Shown piece by piece: positions 54,941-64,000 of a stretch of DNA of 64,000 bases. Source of the stretch: Isoetes taiwanensis (lineage: Eukaryota > Streptophyta > Lycopodiopsida > Isoetales > Isoetaceae); contig JAJEKV010000055.1 of NCBI GenBank assembly GCA_021234155.1, positions 1,667,090 through 1,731,089 of the forward strand, in the 5' to 3' direction. Every line of letters starts with the position of its first letter. Position 1 is the stretch's first letter. The notes beneath the pieces were generated by a model. It made no database searches. It had not been told where the DNA came from and saw nothing but the letters and a program-made list of their open reading frames with translations. A program made the position numbers and the translations under genes.

Positions 54941-55930
54941 AAAATGTCTATAAAATTTCAAAGTGAGCTATTTCTTGAAGCAAATCGTCTGTTTGAGTTC
55001 TTCTTTCATCAACGAATTCATCCAAGCTTTTTCTTTTTAACATTTACGTCAAAATTTACACTAGTTTATGAATGTTTCATAAAAATAGTTCCATTTAAGA
55101 CGTAAACTCTCTCATATATCCATCCTAGTTGTATACTATGCCACTGCAACCCTTAACATATTGACTTAGTTAAATCAAACCTTGCTATTTTTCCTTTATA
55201 ATTTTCATATCTAGCCTTATTGATGTCATTTTCTATCTCATCATTTATCCTTATATCTTGTTCATATCTAGTCTATCTCATTGTTCCTGTCAGATTTAAA
55301 CATCTTAGGCATCTTACTTTAAAGCATTCAGAATCTCATTTTATAAATACAGAGATCAATTACAACTTGCATATCTCAAAATCTTAGAATATGCTTTTAT
55401 TTCCAATGATATCCATATTCAAGTTCTACAAACTTTGTATCTTATAATTACAATAGACCAGCCATCCATAAAAGCCGTTGTACATGAGCTGGCTTTGCAT
55501 CTTGTACATGCAAACTAAGGCTTTGCTTGCAACTTCCGATCAGAATAGGTAGGCTGTAGCATGCCAGAAATATTTAATCTACAAATTTCATTTACAGACA
55601 AACATTTAGGCCTGATATTTGGCATAAACTTTAAGCCATTCAGTCTCAGATATACTAAGAACAGCGACCTAGGATCTCAAAATGAAAATGCAAAAGCCAT
55701 TGACAATAGAAAAACCCCAAATAGCATCATGAAAAACCCAAATAAGATCACTCTAGCGAATTGTAATTCGTGCCCATTGATAATAGAAAAACTCCATGAG
55801 CTGCAATTATGCAGTTTCATACCAGAAAACAATGGTTTACCTTAAGATACATCTTATTTTACTGTTAGTACAAGTTCAACTGCCATTAAAGCACCTGAAT
55901 CATGTGTTTGAACATATGGGCAACATAAAC

Positions 55931-56300
55931 TCAAGCACTCAATACCAGATTTGACAGAGACCAGTCATCTGCAGCAACATGTGCAGTAATGCTTTCTTCG
56001 ATACGGTTCAAATTCGCATTGAGAGCTTGCTCCGCAGAGGGCTTAAATAGTTTGGCAAGATATGGAGATAATGATAATCCCTATTTTTCCAACAAGGAAC
56101 AATGACCAAACGCAATTTGCACACATTCAGCAGCAACCCTTAATCCTCCAGCTGCAGCAGCAGATGATAGAACATGCTTTTCTAGAAATGCCATAAACTC
56201 TTCTAACACATGGAACGCCCACAATAGCAGCTCTGACCCATAACCTTTGTTTTCACCAAACACAATCTTTTGCTGCTTGTGCAGTGGCAAGTTTTCAAAT
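55931..56300 (-). pseudogene. EXO84 (exocyst subunit) C-terminal exon, captured
   Basis: The minus strand reads SELLLWAFHVLEEFMAFLEK, HVLSSAAAAGGLRVAAECVQ, then IAFGHCSLLEK. After one TAG stop (56081-56083, where plant homologues have Gln) it continues in the same frame as GLSLSPYLAKLFKPSAEQAL, NANLNRIEESITAHVAADDW to a natural stop at 55931. This is the conserved C-terminus of plant EXO84B/C, a subunit of the exocyst that tethers secretory vesicles to the plasma membrane. The single stop and otherwise good sequence suggest recent death. No other EXO84 exon is seen nearby; different gene pieces lie upstream. So this is a captured fragment in the 54.46-59.50 kb element rather than the gene itself. 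Confidence 0.87.
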
Positions 56301-56428
56301 CCAATAGATCTTATTGTAGATCTAGAAATCTAAGAAGAATAGGCACCATTTGACTAAAGGAGATTAATCATAATGTCTGCTAGAATTATGAAGATTACAA
56401 ATAGATGCAACAAAGAGAAGAGAATTAC

Positions 56429-56760
56429 CTAAGCTGACTTTTTCTCTTCAATAGGATCTTTAAGCCTTCTAGCCAGAGGAAGTGCCTTCTCAAATTCATC
56501 AAAAGCCGCCTTGGTTTTTTCTCATGTAGAAACCTCTTTCCTGCTTTAAGATAATTAACCATTTCCACTTTCATTGGATCACTTTGGATTTGATCAAAGA
56601 CCAAAACCGATGAATGTGAGGCGTCACGTCAAGGCATATAACCTTTGGTATTTGCCTTCTCATCTTGGCAAAGACTTGGCAAAGCTGTGCATTTATATTC
56701 TCAACCTCAACATTTCTTTGTCTCGCTACCATTCCTAGGAAACAAAAGAAAAACATTAGA
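56429..56760 (-). pseudogene. TPR-type exon fragment
   Basis: On the minus strand a piece reads NYLKAGKRFLHEK. After a one-base shift in an A run (about 56520) it continues as AAFDEFEKALPLARRLKDPI and EEKKSA before donor GTAATT at 56428. The spacing (GK-x-FL-x-E...A-x-x-x-FEKALPLA) is a tetratricopeptide helix pair. Upstream in the same piece is NVEVENINAQLCQVFAKMRR. TPR repeats bind protein partners; the parent gene is not identified. It is unrelated to EXO84, which lies 130 bases further on. Confidence 0.55.
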
Positions 56761-56916
56761 AACTTCTAAGCACAATGTTGTCATACAGATTTCATTTTGA
56801 TGGTTTGAGTAATGTCATTGTATGTTAATTTCATAAACTCAAGATGAAGTGTGATTTTAGGAAGCATAATTTCGTACTGAGAGTAGGAGACTGGAAAGAA
56901 AGCAAAATAGATCACT

Positions 56917-57120
56917 TCACCTCCCATCTGCAGCCCCTCGATAACATAGCGCTACCGCTATATGTGCAATTACCACCAAGGTGTTGATATCCTGCCCAGC
57001 AAAACTAGTACACTCACTTAATTCTGCCAATGCGGCACCAGAGCTATAGGCAGCTAGCATAAGAAGAGGAATCATGCTTGTCTTCACAATATTCTGCGCC
57101 ATGGTTTGCTGCAGGTGCAC
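56917..57120 (-). pseudogene. unidentified exon-like fragment
   Basis: Minus-strand frame MAQNIVKTSMIPLLMLAAYS, then SGAALAELSECTSFAGQDIN and TLVVIAHIAVALCYRGAADG, ending near a possible donor. It is helical and Ala-rich. It is probably from the same parent gene as the exons at 57.55-57.96 kb, since it is on the same strand and in order. No family recognised. Confidence 0.4.
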
Positions 57121-57553
57121 AAAATATAAGTGCAGCTATAAACTTGTTGTTCTACAAACCTAATTCTATGCCATCATAAACCTTATAATGTAGGTCGAAA
57201 AATTCATCTCACCAGTATGGGAAGAACTAGGATGTTGATTAAAACAGACACCCAAGCGGACTTTATTTGCACCATATTCCAAAATGCAATAAACTGGGTT
57301 TATTCCATATCGAGCACGAGCCATCCTTTAGCACGAGAACCCTAGTAAGTCTGGTACCGGACTTGTAAAGAGATTGATGCGAGAATGGAGAACGGATCAC
57401 TACCTCCATAGCCAGGACAACTTATTATAGGATAACGAATCGAATGGTAAATTGGATCATTTCAATAGTGAGATTTTCAGGACGTGCTCTGGCAGCTAAG
57501 CCTCGGGACAGAATAGCAAAACTAAGGAAAAACAAGAAGTAAAAAATGAACAC

Positions 57554-57956
57554 CTGTGCCATGTCTTGTCACCATCGCCAGATGCTCCATTTCCAAGCTG
57601 AAGCAAGATACGAATAATAGCTGCACATCTTACGCACCTTTGCGGCCGCCATAACTGATTCCTGCATTGCATGATCAAACAAAAGTGGGGATTCAAGAAG
57701 AATAGAGCAAGTGATAAGGACATTCATATTATTACCTTGAATGCCGGAAATAAGCTCCAAAGACGGACGGAATAACTGGATTCTGAGACAGAGATTTTGG
57801 AGTACGCTGCATCCCAGCTTGAAGATCCAACAGCTTCTGGCTATGACGAAGGCCATGACCGCCATATCCACGAGCAAAAATGAGCGCCAAAATATTCTGA
57901 GCGATGGCCATAGACATTAAATTTGGGTTATTATGAAAAACTGCTGTCGTAAACAA
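57554..57956 (-). pseudogene. two phase-compatible exons of an unidentified gene
   Basis: Exon pieces 57956-57736 and 57661-57554 are joined by a 74-bp intron with GT and AG ends (CAAG|GTAATA...AATGCAG|GAATCA) and keep phase. The first includes NNPNLMSMAIAQNILALIFA and GGHGLRHSQKLLDLQAGMQR; the second includes CAAIIRILLQLGNGASGDGD and ends at a GTGTTC donor. Intact splice sites and phase imply a real gene part copied with its introns. I do not recognise the family. Confidence 0.5.
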
Positions 57957-58499
57957 CGGGGAGGGCTTTTTTCCTCCTGGATTCCTGTTTTTGTTTCGTC
58001 CGTGGAAACTTTTGTTGTTGGCGGGGCTTAAGCCGCGCCGCCACTATTGTTTACATTCAGAAAATTTCACTATTGTTTACAATCCAAAAATTTCATTACA
58101 ATCCAAAATTCAATTACAATTCGAAACGGATTTACTCCTAGTTTCTGCAATTACAACACACGCAGCAGATGAAGATCCATTACAAGACCTGCGTTGCATC
58201 TAACCTCCAAACCATCTCGCAAAACGGATTTCCGTGCAAAACTGAACCAAAAGCGAGAGGATTTTGCATTCCACAGAGCCTCGGAACATCTGCGGTGTTG
58301 AATTCAAAGAGGTTTCAACCAGGTAGCCTTGATATCACGTGTCACAATTTCCAGGTCTTAACACAAATGGAATATCTGTGCTCCTGGAGCTATAAACTCC
58401 CCCCATATCCATCCCCGTGCTACAGAGCTTATCCTCATTCTCAAGGGAACTGTTGAGGCTGGAACAACAAAAACACAATCCAGAACCTGCTTTCCTCCA

Positions 58500-58755
58500 C
58501 CATACTCAAGAACTCAAGAACTCGCCAGAAGACTCAAGAACTCCCAAGAACTCGTCCCAAGAACTCCAAAACTCGCCAGAACTCGCCAGAAAGTCGCTAG
58601 AACTTCGCCCGAACTCCTCGGAACTCCTCGAACGCCCGAGAACTCGCCGAGAACTACTTCAAATCCAGAAAAACTTGAATCTAACGACGATGCGCCACTG
58701 TACAACTCGCCAGAACTCAAAACAACTCGCCAGAACTCAAAAACTCCAAGAAAGC
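58500..58755 (+). repeat. minisatellite (GAACTCGCCAGAACTC)
   Basis: Variants of AGAACTCGCCAGAACTC are repeated with irregular length through about 250 bp in the right half of the gene-capturing element. Confidence 0.9.
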
Positions 58756-58759
58756 TTCA

Positions 58760-59100
58760 AGAAAGCTCCAAATGCAGAAAAATCGGCATCAAAATGAAGC
58801 TAAGGGGATGGCGCCACCGCCAAACTACACGGCAGGCCACCACAAAGAAATACCCAAAAAAGCGACTCCGGCTGCGGAGTTCATTATCGCCAAAGCTTAC
58901 GCTCAAAAGAAACGAGGGCCAATTCATCCAAAAATCCACGTCGGCGACACGCGTCCGCCACCTCGGAAAAAGCCCTCCCGGTTGTTTTACGTAGCGAACC
59001 GCATGCGTGTTGGAGTTTCCGTGGCGGAAACTTTTGGGGCGCGACCACCGCGTCAGCGGCTCGGCGGCGCTAATGAAAAGCGGCCCCTTTGGATTCATAC
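58760..59100 (+). other. GC-rich coding-like stretch, unidentified
   Basis: An open frame through 58772-59173 has a basic, proline-rich composition (MAPPPNYTAGHHKEIPKKAT, FIIAKAYAQKKRGPIHPKIH). It may be another captured piece. No family recognised. Confidence 0.25.
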
Positions 59101-59504
59101 GGAAACTCCTCCCCATGGCGGTTTCCTATTACGTAAATATTTTTGGGATTTTATGGAAATCTCCCCAGGTTAGCAAGATTGGAAACCTCCCCAGCTTTAT
59201 GCCCTGTTCACATGCATAAAAATAAAAAAACGCCGGCTGCAAAGCGGCGTGACATCCTAAGCAAAATGCAAATTTCATAGCGGTCTTTGCAAATTTTTTG
59301 CCGTTTCGCGTACACCCATCAGCGAAACTGCAGCAGCTAGAATCTGCTGCACCGCTGGTCACGCCCACCTCCATCGCTGCTGCTATTTCAGAAGCTCATG
59401 TGAATCTTCCATTAGCCGAAAGCTGGGGAGGTTTCCAAGAAAGAAAGTTTGGGAGGTTTCCATTCTTGGGACCTTAACCCAATTTGGGCGTATATAATTT
59501 GAGC

Positions 59505-59514
59505 GGCGGTTATC
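59505..59514 (+). repeat. target-site duplication, right (GGCGGTTATC)
   Basis: Exact copy of 54451-54460, directly outside the right inverted end. Only two bases separate it from the start of the right 543-bp repeat. Confidence 0.75.
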
Positions 59515-59516
59515 GG

Positions 59517-60059
59517 TTATGTCCTGCTGCAGTGTGGAACTGGATCAAGGATAGAATCAATTATCCTTAGTTAGTCTACGCTTTGTGAAGGATTGTTAGC
59601 CAGACTACTTTGAGACCTGTGCGAGCATTAATGAAGTTGGTTGGATTATTATTCTCATAGTCTGTTAATATTCGTTTGCTTCCTTTCAGTTTTACTTTTG
59701 TTTCTTTAGAGCAATATCTGATTGCTTAAAGCTCAAGCACATGTATTACTTGAATCATTTTTCTTATAATGACTGCTGTAGGAAGCACAACATTTAAATT
59801 TATGCTTCCTAAGACAAAAAACGCAGTCACATGATTGAATGCCATATATATAGAGATTCACATGTGCTTGAGATTAGGCCAGGCCTGGACGCATGAACTG
59901 TCCATAAGTCTGCAAGGGAAAACCACATTACTCTTCTACTTTGGAGGTTCTGATTGCAAGCAAGCATATTCTTAACTATTAACTATTGTTATTAGCTCAT
60001 AATTAAATTCCCTAGAACCTTGACAGAAAGCTATTATGCACAACCAGCAAAAAACTCAC
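59517..60059 (+). repeat. 543-bp direct repeat, right copy
   Basis: Partner of 53317-53859; see there. Downstream sequence (ATGACTTACTCTACTTC...) differs from that after the left copy, so the repeat boundary at AAAAACTCACC is sharp. Confidence 0.95.
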
Positions 60060-60537
60060 CATGACTTACTCTACTTCTTTGTAGGTTAAAGCTTTTCTTG
60101 CCAACTGTGCAACTATTTAATCTTTTTTTAAGGGGCTTTAATCTTCAATATTTTGCTGAATGTAAAAGCATCACAAATAAGGGCATATAATGGCATAGGT
60201 CTATTCTTTGGTACGCATCACATACAAGGGCATAGATCTAATACCACATATAAGGGCATAGATCTATTCTTTGATGATTCCATTGAAGCTATAGAGTGGG
60301 TATATCATTAACTATGTATTTATGTGGCTGTGATTGCATTGTTTTCTTGCCTCAATATATCATGTTGATTTTATAGAAAATTGGGCGCACTTGATTTTGT
60401 GTCTTTTGGTCGCATTAGTTGTTTCTCCATGGATCTTTGACATTCGTGTCTGAAACCAATCCTTCGTTCCTATAACAACAAACAACTATCTATCTATTTT
60501 TAAGATTGTATATGTGTAGATAATACAAAATATCCAT

Positions 60538-60682
60538 AACCAAGTTGTCAAGATGTTATGTTCCAAGGTGCCAAGGTATTCTGTATTTGTGGATGGCATG
60601 AGAACAAAGTAACCAAGTTGCCAGGGTGTTATGTTCCAAGGTGCCAAGGCATTATGTATCTATGGATGGCATGAGAACAAAG
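60538..60682 (+). repeat. tandem duplication, unit about 76 bp
   Basis: Two copies share TTATGTTCCAAGGTGCCAAG and GGATGGCATGAGAACAAAG with few differences. Confidence 0.9.
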
Positions 60683-61194
60683 ATCAAACAAATAGTTTAT
60701 TCAAACAACTACAAGTTCTCCTCAATGAATCAAGATATGTGTGTACATCATTGTATTTCATATAATGAATACATAAAATCCTTTTAAGAAGTTTACATAA
60801 AGACAAATTTAAATGAACAAATGAACGAATGAATTCATATATAAGGGTGAATGCGTATTTGCACACCTTGGACTTTTGTGAGTTGGTGTTCTCATGGAAA
60901 ATTCCCCTTGGAATTGTGAAAGCTGGTATCTTCATAAATGTATATTTGCACACCTTGGAAATTTGAAAGTTAGTATTTTCATGTAAAATCCTTACCTCAA
61001 CCCAATGCTAAGTATACATTTACATAGGTCTCCAAGTTCAACAACATATGGCATTTTGATTAGAATTTTTTTCCAAATAAAAAAACAATAATAGAAAATT
61101 AACAAAGATGACCCCCTCCGTGTTGTATTATATTAGTTTGTTCAAATCAAAGATCTTTGTAACTCTCAACATAATACAAGCTATATTGTGCGAC

Positions 61195-61560
61195 TTAACC
61201 ATTTACATGTTCCGATGTTAACCCAGCAACGCTGGGCACCACCTTATGCCCAGCCTTGCAAAGAGATATAGACTTTGACTATAGTTATAGCCTTCCCTCA
61301 AAACATGTTCAGATTAACACTTCACCCACTCATACTTGCTACGAACAAGCGCCACTCAAACCTCAAAAAGATACAGATGCAACACTATCTAACATGAAGG
61401 AGCTTAGGTTTCCTTTAAAACATTGTTAAAGCTTGGAAAAGTTTTTGTTAAATTAAAAAGTTACAAAAGTTGGACTATTACTGCACGCTTTTCTCATTGC
61501 GGCAAAAACATTTACATGTCGAACTTATGCCCAGCAACGTTGGGCACCATTACTAGTAAG
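61195..61560 (+). repeat. repeated hairpin CCCAGCAACGCTGGGCACCA
   Basis: ACATTTACATGT...CCCAGCAACG(C/T)TGGGCACCA occurs at 61200-61245 and again at 61507-61552 in the same orientation, about 300 bp apart. The core can form a short stem (CCCAGC/GCTGGG). The pair may mark the ends of a small element; TIRs were not found. Confidence 0.7.
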
Positions 61561-61745
61561 TAAATATGTATCATGTATCAAACCCTAGATTGGAGGGACG
61601 GGATTGGCCATCCTATTGAGAGGCCGAGATTTAATTTATTAGAGTGTCATCATGATTCACTTGCTTCAGTCCCACGGTCAAAAAGTTTTGAAAGGGCAAA
61701 AGGGAAAGGAGGAAAAGGGAAAAAAGGAAAGCCAAAAAGGGAAAA

Positions 61746-64000
61746 GGGAAGGAAGGAAGGAAGGAAGGAAGGAAGGAAGGTACTTTTATCGTCCACGGAG
61801 ACCAATCGGTCTATAGGACCCAATACAAAAAAACGAAGCCCGGATTATCGCCGGATTAAAAACCCTCCCCGAAGGGTTTTCGAGGAAAACCGTGGCGTGC
61901 AATCAATCACGCTGACAAACCATAAGGCAACATATACAATGCGAAACACCCAAATATATATACAAATATGCACCACACCAGTGAGTGCCCAATCAACGAA
62001 AGCGGCCCGGTGGGCAAAGGTGACCTCGCAGTCCAAAGACTTCGAATGTAATGACCCTGTGGCACGCATCGAGGGTGTGTTCATCAGCCAGATGTAAGGG
62101 CAAGTCCGCCGTGCATTTCAAGGGAGCGATATCCGCCTTGGATGTGATCAACGCCGGGCAACTCGAAAGTGTGAGACTCATCCTCAATGGCACCCGCTTG
62201 ACAAAGATCGGCCAGAGCCCTGGCCCCGGCGGGGCTCCCAATCCACCGCCTGCCTCGATCGAAGATGGTGGGCACCTCGTGCGAATGGAGGCAATGAGTC
62301 CGCGCTTTTCGGGGCACCGAACGCAGTAGAGCTGTGGCCCCTGCTAACACGGGTTGATTCAAGCCCCTTGTAATGGGCCGCTTTGACCTCCTTCTAGAGC
62401 CGCCGGGTCCCGTGAGCTTGCCAAGGAAACAAGCGCCTAGGGTACTCCCGCAAAACGATCGTCACTGTGGTCCACTCACGCGCATCTATGCTCCCCGCGA
62501 CGCTCCATCCGGCGAACCACCGATGTCTCTTACCCCTCCAACAGTTCCTAAGCCGCCGCGGACCCATTGCCACAAGTAAGCCCGCGCTGGAGCCGAAAGC
62601 ATCACCCATAGTAACTACTTTTCAAAATAGACGATGTGTCTATCATACGCTGCCACCGGCTGCAAGAATCCAGTTTCTGCAGCGAACCGATAGGGGATCA
62701 AGGTTTCACCCTGTGCGGTGGCCAAAATGCCTTCGGCTGCTCCAAGTCATTCCGGTGTCGCCATAGAGACGACCGGGCCCCAAACCTCGACCCCGCATGT
62801 ATGACCAGTTTCGACCCGGTTCGAACAGATGTGACCGATGGCCCCAATCATAGAGCTCGCCGGATCGTTGTTCTCGCATGGCATAAAGCGCTTCTGCTTT
62901 GTCACCCGCAAGCGGATAGACGCCTCCCGCCAGAGCGAGGAGGGGAACTCCACCCCTAGGTACTTGTAGGTGGGCGCGACGCCCACAAAGCTGCCCCCGA
63001 TATGTGAGAGTGGGAGGCATGGGGTGACGCCAAGAGGATATGAGAACCACCCGGTCTTGGCCAAGATTCACGCCAATGTCTCGTAGCCCCACAAAATGTG
63101 TCTAGGGCATCCAAGTGAGACCCATAGCTTCGGGGTGTGGGCCAAAGAGCCAACATCGTCGCAGATAGATGAGCCGGGCGGATGACCCGGTGCAAAGTCG
63201 TATGCCATCCCCCATGCTCCGAGAAGCCGTGGCTCTAATCGATCAATGTAGAGGCCAAAAAGTGTTGGCGAGGGGGCAACCCCCGACCCTCGATACTATC
63301 GGTGAATGCTTGGCCTGGCCGGCTGCATCCCGCCAAAACAACTCTCATACAACTCAGATATGGCATTCTCGCACCGGCAATGGAGCCCCGATTGACGCAG
63401 CCTAGCCCACAGCTTTTCTCGGGAACCAGATCAAAAGCCTTCGCTAAGTCCACAAAGCAACAATACAAGTCCCCGATGATTCCGGCCGTCTTCAATCGCC
63501 CGCAGTGTAAAGATATGGTCAATCGTTGAGTGGCGGGGTCTAAAGCTCCGCCAGGTGAGGGCCCGCATCATGTGGCCTCTGCCAGCGTGTCAACCGCCGC
63601 TCGAGAATGCTAGCCAACAGTTTGGCAAATCTTGAATCCGACCATGATCGTCCGTTAGTTGGTCGGACGGGTGGGTCGCCTGCCTTGTGAATGGGAACGA
63701 CCACGCTTGTAGTCCATTGTCGGGGAGACCTTCCCAATGCTCTATTGAATAGGGTAGTGAGGACCTAGCACAAGCGGCTGCCCTGCCCATTTGAGTAACT
63801 CGGCCTGCATACCATCGAGGTCAGCTGCCTTCCCATTAGCCAGCCGTTGCAGGCCCTCCTCAACATCCTCCTCCACGAGAACCAATGGGGGGCCATCCTG
63901 TGGGGGTATGGGCGTATGCGTCCCTGGCGGGTCATAGAGCCGCCGCAAAAAATCTGCTCCCACCGCCGGGTGTGATGTCCCCTGTAGGCTGGGCTGGCCT
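61746..64000 (-). mobile_element. LINE, same family as 43-45 kb, runs off the right edge
   Basis: GC-rich. On the minus strand, from the right edge: pre-RT linker EDVEEGLQRLANGKAADLDG (63.86 kb), LYCCFVDLAKAFDLVP (63.44 kb), SPTLFGLYIDRLEPRL (63.23 kb), thumb KYLGVEFPSSLWREASIRLR (62.95 kb) and the C-terminal finger region GRRWIGSPAGAR...AIEDESHTFELPGVDHIQGG (62.25 kb). The YADD box is not readable. Many frame changes break the ORF. The 3' UTR ends in a tract seen as (GGAA)n on the plus strand at 61746-61780, i.e. a (TTCC)n tail. The 5' part lies outside the window. Confidence 0.92.

Larger units (their letters stand above)
54461..59504. mobile_element. Pack-MULE-like element carrying host gene fragments
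   Basis: The left end reads TACGCCCGATTTGGGTT, then GGAAACCTCCCC at 54499. The inverse of the right end reads TACGCCCAAATTGGGTT, then GGAAACCTCCC. Both start 14 bases inside a 9-10 bp direct repeat. Subterminal arrays of GGAAACCTCCCCAACTTTCC lie at 54499-54940 and 59100-59470. The 5-kb interior holds minus-strand pieces of EXO84, a TPR-type protein and other exon-like segments with introns, plus a minisatellite, but no transposase. This matches non-autonomous MULEs that acquire host sequence. The family of the ends is different from the MULE at 46-48 kb as far as I can see. A hAT-like or Helitron-like origin is less likely because of the target duplication length and inverted ends. Confidence 0.68.
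60060..61740. other. AT-rich region without recognised genes
   Basis: Two small tandem duplications are present: about 76 bp at 60538-60682 (ATGTTCCAAGGTGCCAAGG unit) and short ATATTTGCACACCTTGGA-type repeats at 60850-60970. No coding motif seen. Confidence 0.5.

Noticed and set aside
54461-59504. Helitron interpretation of the gene-capturing element
   Set aside because: Helitrons lack inverted ends and target duplications and insert between A and T; here inverted ends and a 9-10 bp duplication are present.
53317-60059. The 543-bp repeats as LTRs of a retroelement
   Set aside because: No TG...CA ends, no primer-binding site, no short target duplication and no pol sequence between them. Kept only as an alternative.
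1-64000. tRNA, rRNA and snRNA genes
   Set aside because: I looked for tRNA A/B-box patterns and conserved rRNA words on both strands and found none I could support.

Overview
The window looks like nuclear DNA of a land plant with a large, repeat-rich genome. A fern or other seed-free vascular plant fits best. The evidence is plant-specific host families (a nepenthesin-type aspartic protease, a CASP-like membrane protein, a plant-type PPR relic, an EXO84 fragment), plant-like GT-AG introns, and many decayed mobile elements. The fern placement is inference; no marker gene settles it.

Only two genes look intact: a small secreted proline/lysine-rich peptide gene (about 2.43-2.9 kb, with TATA box, one intron and poly(A) signal) and a single-exon secreted aspartic protease (5.7-7.0 kb). 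A CASP-like gene (41.45-42.55 kb) has good first and last exons but no recognisable middle exon. A PPR gene (38.5-39.0 kb), a WD40 fragment (48.8-49.2 kb) and an EXO84 C-terminal exon (55.9-56.3 kb) are relics or captured pieces.

The rest is mostly mobile DNA. 0-1.7 kb: inverted fragment of a MULE with a LINE tail nested in it, bounded by a perfect 15-bp target duplication. 3.3-3.7 kb: LINE 3' end with a (TTCC)n tail. 7.7-9.6 kb: L1-like relic. 9.6-11 kb and 13.2-17 kb: two broken multi-exon genes resembling Ulp1/C48 proteases, the second also with a RING-like finger. 11.55-12.5 kb: minisatellite of a roughly 20-bp unit. 18.6-21.8 kb (minus) and 31.4-34.4 kb (plus): two broken members of a transposon-like family with DUF7869-like motifs. 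Between them, 22-30 kb holds unrecognised minus-strand reading frames and a striking scatter of palindromes around TCTCGACTCGCGAGTCGAGA; a perfect 25-bp inverted pair (21941 and 34584) brackets this block. 36.8-38.2 kb: LINE pieces. 40.1-40.6 kb: old copia fossil. 43.3-45.5 kb: LINE, minus strand. 45.5-48.7 kb: nearly complete MULE with DDE and SWIM motifs. 54.46-59.50 kb: an element with inverted ends and a 9-10 bp target duplication that carries pieces of at least two host genes but no visible transposase (Pack-MULE-like), flanked by 543-bp direct repeats. 61.7-64 kb: GC-rich LINE of the same family as the 43-45 kb one, running off the right edge.

The host genes show no functional linkage. 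The strongest leads are the palindrome block, the gene-capturing element, and the two transposon-like gene families that combine unusual domains.
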